Shown here piece after piece: positions 39,652-54,127 of a DNA stretch of 64,000 nucleotides (position 1 is its first letter; every line of letters begins with the position of its first letter). The DNA is from Syngnathus acus (taxonomy: Eukaryota > Chordata > Actinopteri > Syngnathiformes > Syngnathidae), in the NCBI RefSeq assembly GCF_901709675.1, contig NC_051092.1, forward strand, positions 2,796,491-2,860,490, given 5' to 3'. The position numbers and the translations under genes are program-made. The notes under the pieces are model-generated. The model saw nothing but the letters and a program-made list of their open reading frames with translations. It searched no databases and was not told the DNA's origin.

Positions 39652-42589
39652 ATGCCCCGATATCAGGTTCAGCCATTGATATGGAAATAAACGGACATGT
39701 CTATCATGAAAAAACAAACAAACAGGAAGTCTAACCATTTTGGTTTGGAGCAGACATTTTGCGTGCATTCCAAGATCTCCACACCCAAGCAGACCCTCTG
39801 CAACCTTCATTATTATATTTATGGACTTGTATTGGCTCATCCCGGCACTGTGCAGGTGTACCAAATGTCCAGACATGAATATGCAAATTGTCCTGAACAA
39901 GCTGCTGTAACTGCTCCTTGCCCCCACCCGCCTCCCCCAAAAAAGTGGAAATTCAGCTCTTCATTCGCAGTGGTGAAAACACTGAAAGGTTTTCTCCCCC
40001 TCCACCCTGCTCTCCACACTACGGCTCATTAGGCCAGCAGAAAGAAACGGGACCACCTCAGCACCCCTCGCTGCCAAGTCCGGACGGCTTTTAGCGAACC
40101 TGCAGGCATTGTTGGCCCCTGTCCCCGCTCCTTGTAAAGTGCCCCCTAATGCGAGTGCGTGCGGCTAAAGAGGGATACCTACTGGCGACGGGAGACACAT
40201 TAAATCTGGCAACCTGTCCTCAAACGTGTCATTGCCGGGGAGGATAACGGGCGCCGCGTCACAACCCGCCGTGAGATTAGATGCCATCTGGGAAGACAGC
40301 TCTGTCATCTGCGAATCCAAATGGTGAACTCCACTTTTATTTAAGATGCCAGTCTGTGTAAAAACAGGATTACGCCTCCTGCTCGCCGACTGCGCCTAGA
40401 TTCCGTCCCTCCGGTGACTGCCAAACGATTGCCGCGACAGGCCGCTGTCTTCCACGACTTGCGAGACGCTTTTTTTTTTTTGGGTCGCTGTCGAAGCTTA
40501 GCCTCTCGGATTTACGGCGGATCAGGTTGCGAGGCTCCGTATCTGCCGCTAGAATGCATAAACTTGTATGTGCAGAAGTAAAAGGTGTGACGTGACGCCG
40601 CTACAACTTCCTTGACCCGTGTTGTCATTCCGGCAAGGAACGCATAACACCAAATGGGGTCTTTATATTCTGGAATCTCGAGTGTCATTCTGTCAAACTA
40701 CGCTGCAGTTGACAGCCACGCTCATCCAAGCTTCGTAATCATCCCCCTCAGTAAAAGATGAGCCGCTTTGGAGCCCTCACTTTGCTTTCTGTCAACAAGT
40801 GTAATTGTTGAGTATAGGTTTCAATCAAGGGCGGCGGGTGGGGGAGGGGTCGGGGCGGACGGGGTCGAATGCCTGTTTACGTGCACTCACGGCTCGGTTT
40901 GAATCGCCGCAAAACGGATAATCCCGCTGTCAACAGTTTGTTAAACGCAAGAGCCACTTTCTGGGTTCATCACTGTTTGGAGCAGATTAGCGGAAGCCAG
41001 TCGATCTCATATGGCCTGGTCAGAGGCCATCATTGAAGGGCTTAAGGGATTAATGTTGTCTTGCGCTCTCACTCCGTCGCTCTCCCGATATTCAATCAAA
41101 CTCCAGCACATGCGGGACAATTTGTCCAAACATGTCGCCGGCGTCATCGTGGCGCTTTTGACGCGTCTATTTGCTGAAATGTCGACAACATCGCGCCAGA
41201 TGGTTTGCTGAAGGATTTGCTGTTTAGGCCTCGAACGTTTGACAAGCGTCGCGGCGGTGCGCCGCTATCCGTGGCCACTGAGTCAGGATGTCGCCGTGTC
41301 CGCTAGCTTGAGAAGGAGGAAGGGTCATAGGCTAAATCCCCGCTTAAAGAACTCTTTTCTATCAACAGACAGGCCATTTCAGTATGTGCCGCAGCAGATG
41401 TAATTTCCCCATCTGCTTTATGGCTATTTCTGATCCAGGAGGTTCTTGTCAGCAAACTCTTCAGGACAGATATCATCAGTAATATAAGGACGAGAGAAAA
41501 GGGGGGGGGGCAATACTTAAGGCCTTAAAAGGCCATTCTCTTCTCCGCTCAGTCATGCGGACGGCTTAAGGAGTCAGAGCGCACGGGTCACAAGTAAACG
41601 TTTCACAAACACTATCAAACGGGACAGATTTAAGTGGCTTACGACGGCTTCCTCACATAAGGATGTTGCTGTTGTGCGGTGTGACTAAAAAAAATAAAAA
41701 GTTCATAGGATGAAATTGGTTGTTTGTTTTTTCCCCATCGTTGAAATAAGCATTAATTTGGCTGCATAGGAGATGAAGAAGTGAGGGGGGGGACATAAGC
41801 TCGAGGGTGGGACGGATGGTGACCTATATTTCTGATCCAGCTGTTGGGTCAACACTGTCATCCAATTACACACGTGCTTAAGGTTGAGCTGGCTGCATTG
41901 CTTTTAATTCTCATTGGCTTTCCATAAATAGTGATTTATTTATTTAATTTTTTAAAAATTGAATTCAATTTTATTTATTTATTTTTCCCCCCACGGCTTA
42001 GTCAGTCTGCGAAATGCCGCGATGTGCAAACGTTGCTGGAAAAGGCTGTAAAAGAAACCAAATGGTGAAACGATGCTGAGTCAGGCTGTTGTTTGTGGGT
42101 TGATCGCATGAAATTTTCACACAACAGCTTTCATATTTGTGGTCGTATGAAATATATTCATACTCGGCTCGCAGAACAGAAATTCTACGTACTGACATCT
42201 ACAATCAAGGAAATGTTTTTTATGAAGAAGAAAAATGTTGCATTTTGAGATTTTATTTGTTGGCACCTGTCTGTCAGTGACTGACTCCAAAAGCTTCCAA
42301 TTTTCCCAAACGAATGGCGCAGGTTCACATTTGGCCACGTTAGGACCCGTTAATTTGTCGCGGCGGATCTGTTTAACATCGCAAATAAACGGCACTTTCT
42401 TACATTTGCATTGGCTCGGCTCCAAGTGGCCATCTGTCATCTGGAATACACCAAAACTAGTTGCGCATAAGAGTGGAATAACCGCCCCACCCTCCACTCG
42501 CCGCCATTGGAGACATACTGTACTTACTTGTCATAGCAGTTCTTATTGAATGCAAAAATTAAAATTTACAACTCCCAATATAGCATTTT

Positions 42590-42800
42590 TTAATATAACA
42601 GTGGAAGTTGTTTTTGGTTTTTATTATATAGATGATATATTTATTATATTTCCAGTCTCTTTGTCTTGTCAAGTCAACTAATATGATATATTTATTATAT
42701 CATATATATACATAAATAAATAAATAAATAAAATATATATATATTATATCATATACTATATACATAATAAATAAATAAATAAATATATATATTTTTTTTT
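42590..42800. repeat. AT-rich tract with ATAA and TA repeats
   Basis: (AAAT)n and (TA)n runs with repeated ATATATTTATTATAT blocks at about 42630 and 42690. Low complexity. Confidence 0.85.
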
Positions 42801-45800
42801 AGAAAACATGAAAAAGTCATCATTTTCCACATAAGTGCAAACTTTGATACCAATTGAAAAATTATCCTCCGCAGTCTCCATTTTGCTGCAGCAGGCCGTC
42901 CGTCTTCTCTCGGGTAAAGTGGAACAACCGCCATGTGCTGTCAATACAAAATTGTGGTCAAAAAAGCAACCGCAGCCCGATTCTAAATGACGGGGAGCAA
43001 AATGCTCATTGGAAACCACTTTTTTAGGGAAACACTCACTCTCTATTGAAACAAAACAGCCCTGTAAAAGTGAAATGACTCGGTTTCTGCCTCGTTATAG
43101 GCGAGCAAAACGTTTGGCATCCAAACAGAGTTATGAACATGCTCTGGAGAGGAATACAAAAACAGCATGAGCTGCAGTCTGGCCAGGAATGGCGTACTTA
43201 TTATAATATGAAACATTAACTCGGCTCCACCGCATCGTCGCAACACATGTTTGGCGCTGGTGCCGCCGCCCAAATTTGTGATGAAATAATTGGTTGAAGT
43301 ATTTTTAGCGTATGTTGGTACATCTGAATTTTGTTATTCCTCCTTCCCGCCTTCCAGTATAAGACTAACCCTGCTATTAATAACGCCTAACCCCTGACTT
43401 AACCCTAATCCGGCCTCAACCATTTAACCCCAAACTAGAAAATCTCGCTAACCTTAATATAAAGAATTTTTTTTCTGATTATCCTTTTCGTCTCTTGGCC
43501 ATATCTTCTCTCCTTTCAAGATTCAAGAGTCTTGAATGCAAATGTTGCACGATTGTGTTCTTCTGCACTCCCACAGCAAAGATGGAGCGTCCAAGCACAC
43601 TTGAAAGAATCCAGCTGTTTCCCCTTGGCCGCTTTTTAACTCCCTCTTTGCCCGCCCGTCGTTGTGTGCGGGTGGGTGTCGCTGAAGACAATGAATTGTT
43701 TTTTCGGAGTCACTCAATGCGCGGGACTCATATCCAGCTGTGTTTCCTCAAGCTTGTTACACTTCACTTGTTAAACAAGGCCATTAGTTAGTCAACACTT
43801 CTCTGGGCTGGCTGGCAAGGAATTAGTGATGACAGTCTCTCCTTCATGCAGCCTCCCACACACATACACACACACGCGCACACACAAACGCACGCGCCTC
43901 CCACCACCACTTTTCTCTCGTCTCCGTTCATGGGAAAGTCCCTGAGCTGCAAAAAGTTACGAGCGAGTGAGCATGATTATGTAGGAAGGCAAACACAAAT
44001 TGACATTTTAAGTGTTATAAGCACGGCTACAATTGCTCCCCAAACCAAGTCGGTAAATGCTCTTTTTAGTGTGAATACATTGTAAAGTCTACAAAAGTGG
44101 TTTGTGTAAAACAAAACAATTTCAATTTAGTGGCCGTTTACATGGCATGGTTTTCAACCGGCAACACGGCGCATATCGTAATTCCTGCCATTTGTTTGCA
44201 CGATAGCGCCAGTTTGGAGGAGGGAATGGTTGTTTGAAAGAGTTCAATGTTGTTTGTTTGTAGTCTGTCTCGGTTCAAGTGTTGTGTTGTGGCTTTTCGT
44301 TGCGTTTTCAGTTTCCTGTGGTACAACTTACACTAAGTCAAGTTTGTTTGGTGTATTTCGAGTCTATGCTAGGCTAATGCTAGCTTTGCAGTCAAGTTAT
44401 AATTACAGTACAGTAAAGCCTCCAAAGTTCATGGATTGTAAACATCACCCCCAATGTTTATAATTGCCAAGATTAGAACGGCCTAAAAATGTCGAAGAGA
44501 TTATTTGAATGTTTTCGTTATATTTTTTTTACTACACTTGGCCGAAACGCAACAACCCTGCCATGTTTTATTCCATCGCTTCCCAACTTGTAAAAATGCT
44601 AAAAAAACGTCATTTCTCTCCTATTAGCCATTTTATTCACTTTTATTGTTTAAATGTTGACTCATTAGCTTTTTGCAAACAACCCCATCATTGTTTACGT
44701 CTGAACGACGAAAACGTACGAAGACTTTTAAGATGTGTCGTAAGTGTTTGGTGTGTTCTGTGTAACCGCATAACTACTAAAAGCAATTAGCATTTTATGA
44801 CTTTCATGACTCTCCGGTGTCAGCTTTTCCATTTTCACACATGCACATCTGGAGGTAAAACTTTACAAAATATCTCCTGCTTTTCCTCAATTACTGCCAT
44901 GTGACATCCATCCTTCCTTTCAAGGTAGCGACCTGTCACATGGACATGAACATCAGCTGTGGAATGCAATGATGTCCTTCCTCGTGTGACATTGAGGCAA
45001 CCCAGGACCACCATAGATCAAACATGACCTGCCTTTTAAATAAGCCACGCGTGGGCGACCCCCCCCCCACACACACACCCCTTCCTATCACTAGAGGAAT
45101 GCTTGTTATCAAAATTACCTCCAATTTTCCTGCAGTCGATGATGTTGTTTAAGTGCAACATGTGATAAAAGCTGCGTCGGGAGTTGTCGACACTCGGTAA
45201 CTGTCAACGGGCTTCATTACCGAGCTGTAAAAAGAAGCTTTCTTTATCAAGCGATTGCCACGCAAAGTCCTTGGGAGGAAGCATATGCTCTCTTTCAGCC
45301 ACGCTCGGTGCGTGTCGTCTGTACGTTTTATTTCAAGTCTCCGGAGGTCCGTGCCAGTGTTTCTCCTTGGAGTTTCATTTGAGGAATGCAAATGTGCCTT
45401 GGGCGCAGACACTCTGTGATTTATCTGCTCATTTATCTTTGCACACATCTGCCCGTGCCCTTGTGTGTCTGCCTGTTGCTCGTTCTTGCCTTCTTTCAGA
45501 CAGCGCTTCTCCCAAAGGACTTCACACCCCCGACAACACCCGAGCCCTCAACGCCCCTCCATTTTTTGCATATGTTATGTCAAGAATATGAAGTGGTCAT
45601 TAAAAGGGAGTAGCATAATCCCCCGGCTTGTCGCAGATAGGAACCGAGTAGTGTAAAAGTACCACAAAGTCCCAAAATACTCTATTGGTGACTGTTGGTG
45701 CTGCCAGATTTGCTATTTCACCCAATTTGTGTCACCTTTGACCCAAGAAATCCAATTTGGGTCCAAAACGTACCAACTTGGCTCCATTTGACACAACTTT

Positions 45801-46561
45801 CTGGGTATTTTTGTCCAAAACGATACGAGTTGTTAGTGATAATTGCCAAAATATTCGTGAACATTTTGGTATATTAAGTTATGGGACATGGAGTTGTCAA
45901 GTTCGTCATCAGTTTCTTCGAGTCTGCCATAAAACTCCCTTTGAACATTTGTGTCGTATTTAAAAATAGAATATGCAGTGCTATTTTTGAACAACACATA
46001 TTTTTTTATTCTTAACTTCCATAAAAGTGGGTGTCGACAAAAATGCAGGTGGCATGGTGACAATGCCGGTTTACACAAAACACGCCACAAAGGCCACATT
46101 GAAGCTTTGTGTGTTTACACATGTCACTAGCGTGAAGTAAACGCACTCATTCCAGACGTCCTCTGTCCCGCGTCCTCCACCTTTGCGCCCCCCTCGTCCT
46201 CTCCAGACGTGGCCCACATTGTGGATCCCACGCAGGCTGGTCTTTCCGGGCCCGGCGCCGGAAGCCCGCTGCGTGTGAGGTCAGCTGTTATTTATCACCG
46301 CCGCGCCGTCGTAATTGACTCTCCTTGTCTTTTTGGAGGACACGGGCAGATATAAGTGTGTCAGGACACCTCGGCGCTGTATATCAGCCTCCTCACCCAG
46401 GGAGGGGAGGAAAGGGAGGGGAGGGTGCTGAGTTATCATTGCGGACCATAGCCGTGCTGCACACTAAATGAGACACGGTCCAGTGAAAGTTACTCTTATT
46501 TTTGTCTGAAACGACTAAAATAGTTAGTCATTATTAGCTGTAGCTAATTTATTTCATTAGA

Positions 46562-46843
46562 TAATTTTATTATTATATGATGTACTCATTTTTTTAAATT
46601 TGTATTTAGTTTAGTTTTTATTTACAATATATCAGTTGATAATTTTATTATTATATGATGTACTCATTTTTTTAAATTTGTATTTAATTAATTACATTTC
46701 TTTAATTATTTTTTATTTTTATTTACAGTATATCATTGAAAAAAAATCATAGATGACCTCTTAATTAATTAATTTAATGTTTTTAAATTAATTTTTATTT
46801 TTATTTAGAGTATATCAATTGAAAAAAAAAATTATAGATGACC
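46562..46843. repeat. nested AT-rich tandem duplications
   Basis: A 47-base segment at 46562-46608 recurs without change at 46640-46686 (period 78). A second pair, starting TTTTTATTTTTATTTA and ending ATAGATGACCTC, occupies about 46707-46762 and 46790-46843. Confidence 0.8.
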
Positions 46844-48410
46844 TCATCTGGCCTAAAAGTTGTCATTTGTGGTTCCGTGCTGTTTTTTAGGGGGCAGGTC
46901 ATCTGGAAGCAAACACTTATTAATGGTTACCTGCTTGACAATCAGATAACTGGTTGCGCTAATGATTAAGCCAAGGTTGAGTACAGGTTAGAGGCCAGGC
47001 CATGTGTGCACAAACGTGTTTGCATGAAAAGTGCTGCTGCATGGAAGGATCCGAAACAGAATTGTTGCTCATCTTTTAACCTGTGACGAATTTTTCACAA
47101 TCATACTCAGTCATTGCTATGTACCTGTAAAGGGAAGAAAAAAAAAAAACTCTTCCTAATGGCTCGTTGACTCCTGATAGAGTCCAAAAAGCAGGTAAAG
47201 AGCAAGTTGTCGACTGAGTGGCAGGTCGTGGAAAAAAAAAAAAAACGACACACCGAAGCTGATTTGAGTTCACAAGGTCATTTCCAGCTCGAGGGATTAA
47301 GTAAACTAAACAAAAACGACACAAGCAGCAATTTATCAGATTTTGTGTGCACAGTCATGTTTTTACGTTTAGCCTCAGTGAAATTAGCCTGTTTTGAGGG
47401 GGTTGTCCTATTTCATGCTGTGCTTCCAGTAATGCAGCTCTGCTTATCTTTTTGGCTTTGTGGAGTATGAAAATATCCAACCTTATATTATGTAAATCAG
47501 CTCCACTGTTACATCACAATCTTGCTCTTGCGTGTTCAGGTGAAAATGCTAAAATTGCTTAAACGGTTACAATTCTTTCAAACAGATCATTTAAGTTCTC
47601 TTTGTTTATTTTTAATTCAATAATATTCTTTTTGTAGTTTGTAGTTGCAACCTTTTTTAATTGTTTACATTTGAATTCTGATTCAATGAGTAATAATGAG
47701 CGTGTTCCAGTCATGGTCAAACGTGTTCAACATTCCCAATTGTAATCAATATTAATAAAATCAGGCATAAAAGACATACTCTAGAAAAAGAAAAAAAAAA
47801 AAACTTGCACATTGTAAAAGGGAGGGGAAGTCACAAAAAGGGAGGTCATCTGGTTTCCATTAAGAAGATAAACTGGTTCACTCTGAGCCTTTTTACTGGC
47901 TGCTTTTGTTACCGGGGGGGGACGACCATGGGCGCTCGCTCCATCATCATCCAGTTGACACAACATTAAAGGCCCTCAAACAGCCGCACGGGGCTTCCTT
48001 AATCAAAAACTAATTGAAACAGATATTGAGGAGCACTTACACTCAGCTGGTATCACGGCGCCGAGGCTGGAGACGGCGTTAAACACACTCGACATGGCAT
48101 GACAAGCTGGAGCGTGTGTGAAATACAACATGTGGAGCTGAAAAGTTGCAGATATGGAGATACTATAAAGCAAAAGAGCGCCTGTCAAGTTGGATTATTT
48201 AAACACCAAACAATGGATCGGCACAGATCCTTAAGGTGGATACGGCGCGGAGAGTCTGAAAATTAGGAGCGTATCAGAATTTTTTTAGAATCCCTCAAGT
48301 CCAATCAATGGCTTATTCTTCTCTAAAGCGGAGTACAAACTTAATCAGAATATATGTCGGCAGAAGCTCCGCCTCTGAATCTTCAATCATTCAATCGCAA
48401 AAGATTGATA

Positions 48411-48532
48411 TGATAGCCTAAAAGTCCAAAATTAAATACAGTTTTTGGTAGAAGAGAAATTCTTTGATGATAGCCTCAAAGTCTAAAGTTAAATGAAATT
48501 AAATAATATTTTTGGTGGAAGAGAAATTCTTT
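48411..48532. repeat. two-copy tandem duplication
   Basis: Units at 48411-48464 and 48468-48532 share TGATAGCCT, AAAGT, and GAAGAGAAATTCTTT; the second has an extra AAATGAAATT step. Confidence 0.75.
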
Positions 48533-48596
48533 TCAAGTTACAACCAAGGTCATGGAGCCAATTATGTTCATGACTTGAGATTCCACTGTACGTAAA

Positions 48597-48675
48597 ATCC
48601 ATCCATCCATCCATCCATCCATCCATCCATCCATCCATTATCCGAACCGCTTATCCTCATACTGGTTCTCAGAAT
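48597..48675. repeat. (ATCC)n tract and tail of interspersed repeat
   Basis: Ten ATCC units followed by ATTATCCGAACCGCTTATCC and TCATACTGG, the CATC-rich end of the common fish repeat family. Confidence 0.7.
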
Positions 48676-51600
48676 GTGTGGTCCAACTTGCTGGTCAAAA
48701 GCGGACTCACTTTCAGAGGCATTATTTTCCTCTCTTCACAATCAATTAAAAAATAAGAAAACGTCATTTTGACCTTGTTTTGAGGAAAACAATTTTTCTC
48801 AAGTCACACTCTTGGGACCATACTTTCTGGGAACCACCCCTGGTATCATACACTTGTTGAACACCGTTACATAATCCCAATCATCGTCTCAATCCAACTG
48901 CTCATAGTTGATTAACAGAAGCTCTGCTCATCTGCCCCGCCCTAATTCGTTTTTTCTCGCGATTTCTCTCCCACGGCAAAGTGTGTCGTCTTTGCCAGAA
49001 AGACGATCTCCATTATACGCCTGTAGGATGTAATTGTGTTTAAAATGCATGCACCCTGCACCTTGCATCAGCGCCCCAGCCGTACTCCCGTGGATAACAA
49101 ATGGGCCTTTTCTGTGGGAATTGAGCCTAAACGATGGTTTCACTTAGAGAGCAAAGTGATTGTCCGTCTTCATAAGGGCGCTCTCCATCAAAGAGCAATG
49201 AATCCCATCCCCACGTGTCTTTGATTAAACACAGTGCCTCCCCCCCCCATTATTAAGGCCTCACATCAAGCCTTGCACCTGTAACTTGTAATGGAGACGC
49301 CCCTCGCATCTGCTGGAGGGAATCGGCGGGCGATTCCCGGCTAAGAGCGACACACCTTTCGCTCGATTCTAATCAACTCAGGCATTTCCTATCGCCGAGG
49401 TCACAGTTCACCCGCCGAGAAACATCAGTGGTGCTTTGAACCTTAGCCCTGCCTAATGATTGCGCCATCGTACGTTCAAGTGGTGCTCCTTGAACATTAT
49501 GAAACCAAACAGCCCCCAAAAACGTCCACCAAATAAGTCGCTTATCAAAGACTTGCTAGCTAGCGTTCAATCACTGAGCATCTCTTTCAAGACGTCTCGG
49601 TCCGCTCGTTTGCTGTTCAGAACGATCCGGTTCACACTTGAGTGAACACACTCCGGCAACAGAGCAAAAGAAGTTACCAAAGAATATGCTCAATGGATGC
49701 CGAAAACGATTCAAAGGCTGAATTCTCCCTCTCACAGTGGCGACTGGTTTCTTTTCCATTGTCCGTACATGGGCTAATGTCATTATCTTGTCTGTGAACT
49801 CCGAAGGCCTATTCTGCTGTTATAGGATTTGCCGCCACCTCCGCTGATCTCATTGGTCTGGCACAGTGACAAAAGCCAAGACAGGATAAACAAGCACATT
49901 TTGTAAAGTGGTATCGATGTACCAGCAGCAACTTGACACTCGAGACCGCTCTGACAAGAAGAAAAGACTCGTAGTGAAGCTCACAGTGAAAGAACTTTGT
50001 CTTCTGGGTCTGGCGGAGCCTTTTTCTAAATGTTCGAAGTGTGATTTTCTTAGGAAAGTAATAGTTGTCAGTCGTGGCGGTCGTTACCTTGAACCCTTTC
50101 AAGCTTTGTGACAAAATGGCCGCCCGCCAAGAGGGATTTGTTTGCTTGATTTATATTTGATTGAGATTATTCGGAATGTTTGTGCAAAAGAATAAAACCC
50201 TGATGGCGATTTAAGTTTTCCATGCTTCATCAACAAACTTTATAAGTACAAAAAAATAAATGTTTACGCCACTTTCAATTTGAGTTTATAATCAAAGGTC
50301 TGTTTTCATCCTTTCATTATTAGACCCGCATAACATTACATTCTCTCATGGCCACATTTATTGATATCAAAGAGAAGATTTGAACATTGAATTTTTCCTC
50401 CATCTACATCTACTTAATTGACGGCTGTCTGTATTGTAGCTAAGGAAGGTCGCGAAAGCTTTCCTAATTCTATCCTGGAAAATCCTTGGACGACCTCTTC
50501 TTGTGTTTGTTGTCATTTTTATTTCCCTGTACTTGCTTCATTGTCCTCATCTCTGCCATTATGCCCAACACACTGGAGGCATCCTTGGGTATGAATGTCA
50601 GCGGCCTCACATTAGAGCTGGCCCAATTGTTAAGTACATAACGCCGGTAGTGTAATAGAGCGTTTGATTACAGATAAGCAGACAAATAGCTCCCAGACAG
50701 GATGGAGTTCTTTTTGTCCCGAGACTTGAATGTAAGACCACGCCGCATGTCAGCGGCGGGCTTGAGGAGATCGAAATGACGCCGGTGTGGATTACAAAGT
50801 TCCTCGTTACAATTTGTCATCTTACGTGACAGTTGGAATTTATCTCCTTCGCCTTCTCATTGTGTGGTGTGAAGTCCTACAACGCTTTGGACGCTTTCTA
50901 TTTGGATTTTAAAGAGGACGTGTTATGGAAAGATAGCGTTAATCGCCCTGTCCACTGTCAAATTTAATAACCGAATAAATATTCAGATGCTTGGAAATGT
51001 AACGCTAAGAATGACAAATAGTGACAACAATCTTAACCCATCGCTCTTCAACACTTTGTGTTTTGATTGTAAACGTCATCGTCATTTAGTCTAAAAGCAG
51101 TCATGTGACGCCGCCGGCTATTCAAGGACCTCTTTGTCCATTCATCAGCACCCCTGATTGTGCCCAAGTCATGGTTAGCTGCAGGCCGGGCCCAGATAGA
51201 GATCAGCGGATGATTGGACGCACACATTCTTAACATGACTGACCTGTGACATCTCCGAGGCTGGCCGGCAGCCCGTCATTAGGTGAACAATGGCGCGCTT
51301 TCTTTAACTCTTATCTTTCCGCGATGACATTGAGAGTTTCTGCATTAACTCGTCGTCGTTAGAGGCATCGCGCTGATGTTGCATCACCGAGTGATCGCCG
51401 AGTGTGTCGGCGGTTCTTTGGCAGCGCGATGACAGAATGACACCGCTCGGGGTTTGCTCTGTGACCCGTTGCCTCCCCCAAGCGCAGCATCTGGAAGTAG
51501 CATTAGCATATTGTGCATTAGCATATCTTGCATATTCTTGCATCATTATATGCTAGCCGTTTAGCTCCACTGTAGGCTAGCTGACTCAATGGCTGATTGA

Positions 51601-52247
51601 TCACTTGTAGCATCTTTGCCCAAAGTACTACGGCCCAGATTTTGTTTTTCCTGGAATCCCAAATAGCTGTCGCTAAAATCTATGTTTTGTGTTTTAGCTA
51701 GCGCTAATGGGATATTATTTCTTAATACGCCGAGTCAGGCCTTACATTATGACCTCGCTCGGATTTCATACAAACCCCGCCGGATGTTTGCCCTACGAGG
51801 TCCGCGTGTTGGCGTTGGCGTCCATTTCCAATCAAACGCAAAGTGAATGAGAGTGCTTATGTGTTAATATGTCATTTCCAGCGATCAGTCTTTTCTCTCT
51901 TGTTTACAGCCGTGCCACCACAATTACAAGCCAGAGAGAGGGGGGGGGGTGCAGGAATAAAGTGTCTGTGAAAGATTGATAGCTTTGGTCTTTAGTTCAA
52001 TTGTAAATTAGAATAGCAAGTCCCCGTGGGATACAAGAGCTCTATTTATGATTAAGAAAAAGCTTCCATTATGGAGTGCCGCTTGGAAAAGTTTGCTCCC
52101 TCTTCACAAACAGGCAATTAGCTTGATGGAATGGGCTCGACTTTTTTTTTTTTTTCCTTTCCCCCGACCCACTTACGTGAACCCATATTATGACCATCAG
52201 CCCGATAGTTTATGGTATTATTTTCATGCTGTTTGAATAAACTTTTT

Positions 52248-52370
52248 TTTTCCCAGCACTAAATCACAGACTGTGTAGTGAGCAGAGTGGGAATCAGAAT
52301 TGCAGATTGTATGTTTCGGCTCTTTCCGCACATGTTCGATAGGATTTAGATCAGGGCTCATTATTACTTT
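52248..52370 (-). pseudogene. Tc1-like transposase fragment
   Basis: The minus-strand frame reads MSPDLNPIEHVRKEPKH, the hallmark region around the last catalytic acidic residue of Tc1-family transposases (family form SPDLNPIEHLW). About 40 residues are recognisable, ending near GAACAAAGT-poor AT sequence; the rest of the element is absent. Inactive relic. Confidence 0.75.
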
Positions 52371-54127
52371 TGTCGGGGAGCTAAGTCTGGAATGAACTTC
52401 TTGTGTTGGAAATTTTGAGGAAAAAAAAAAAAAAGCTAAATTAATGCAAGACAAAAATGCTGAGTGAACTCGATTTTTCCGCACCAGCAAATTGTCATTG
52501 ATGTTGTCAATGTTGTCTCTTACGTGACAAAATGTCAAGAATCCATTTTGAAACCAACTGTCTTGATGTCATTCAACGTGGCACTAATAGCTGGCAAACA
52601 CGTTGGAGAGCTCTCAAGTTACGACATGTCATTTGATTTCTTCCTAGCACTTCTCGCTAACGCCGGTGTCCAGTTGTAAAGAGAAATTGTGTTTATTTGT
52701 CATTTCCACGTACTGCCTCCAGTCCGTGCTATATATACAGAAAGCGCTCGGTCATCTATGCATGGACACACACGTTACTCTCCGAAGAATATCTTTCACG
52801 AGAAGTTCGTGCGCCACCTCAAAGGCCAAATAAATGAGATTAGCACAGATGTCTAAACTTTATATTTTTTAATTTCTCTTTCGATCCAAGTATGCATTTC
52901 ACAAGCTATTACTGGACAATTATTCTCTTTTTGTTTGACAAAAAATAGACGCTAAACATGGTGAGCAGTCACATCTGGAAATAAAAAGGTTTTTGGGGGC
53001 GGGGTTAAAGAAACTGATCACACCTGTGTACACCTTAGTTAGCTAAATCCTGAATATAAGTCATTCTTGTCAATGAAATTACATTAGATATGTTTTTTTT
53101 CTTACTTTTTTCAGCATTTCTTTGAATGGATTAAAGTCATTTTCATTTCCAAAAATTTTCTAAAATTAATCTATTGTTTATTTGATAGAATAGAAGTTAA
53201 ATAATAATCAATAAATCAATCAACCAAATTTAAGAAGGAAAAATAACGAATATATTGTTGGGAAAATTGGAAAATCACAAATTAGTTGAAACTTCCTTAT
53301 TCGATTTTCAGTTCATTTATTTTAAATGTGCTTTTTGTAGTATATTTTTTCAAAATGATCAACCCTTTCATAATATTGCATTATAAAGTTTTCCTCAGTG
53401 TGATCTCTTTTCTGATTGGCAGAAACTAATCACATGGTTCACACAGCAGCTCTCCATATTTACATTTCTAAAATATTACTTTGCAAATATTATCTGTAAT
53501 TCAAACAACATAAAGCAATGTCGTCATTACCTTCAGTGTTCATTAAAATACAAAATGCCTTTATTTATAATTCAAATGTTTCTGTTTTAGTTTTTCCGTT
53601 GACTCTGGTGTGTAAGGCAAGACGGTGTCAAGCGAGTCGCTGTGGTGGCCACTTGACCTGTTGACGCCATGATTTTTAAGTCTTCGTCTTACGAGTGAAA
53701 GTGATACTCGCTGACCTTTCAGGTTGCCGCAAGCTTGTTGTCTTGTGATTGTGTTACGGCTCGGGGTCTGCAGGAACAGTGGAATTTCCTTCCAGAGAAA
53801 AAAATGTCTTTGTTGACAACTTTCTTGGCTGTTTCCACAAACCCCGCCCGCCATTTTCAGAATATCTTTAAAATCGTCACTTTTTAATTTGGATTTGATC
53901 CTATTTGTAGCCTTCAACATGACGTTAGCCAAAGCGGCTACGTTGATAGCATGGCTTATTCATTTGGAGAGTTGCCAAACAAACTGTTACAGATTTGATG
54001 TTGTCTGATTTGGAATGTTCAATCTACTTAGGTTTTCGTTGGAAAACTTAGGAAACATTTGTTTTCCAGACGTTCGCGTAGAAAATCACAACTGCTCATA
54101 TCGCCAAAATCATCACCTGACAACCCT

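Larger units (their letters stand above)
34241..42590. other. gene desert segment, no gene seen
   Basis: No coding gene supported. Contents: AP-1-type tandem repeat 36302-36390, poly-T at 36890, poly-C at 37766, pyrimidine-rich 38030-38160, a two-copy duplication at 38510-38638, (AAT)n at 39577-39650. Mixed GC-moderate patches at 36000-36190, 38165-38300 (GGAATG TEAD-type site at 38212) and 40020-40560 may be regulatory. Confidence 0.6.
42800..52240. other. gene desert segment, no gene seen
   Basis: No coding gene supported. Contents: (CA)n at 43858-43895, poly-C at 45061, duplications at 46562-46843 and 48411-48532, the (ATCC)n repeat end at 48597, poly-G at 51940. Patches 48940-49260 and 50560-50760 (TGATTACAGATAAGCAG, GCGCTCTCCATCAAAGAGC) have enhancer-like texture, not proven. 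Confidence 0.6.

Noticed and set aside
48597-48640. Regular short repeats that might suggest a CRISPR array
   Set aside because: Plain (ATCC)n microsatellite without spacers, in a vertebrate genome.
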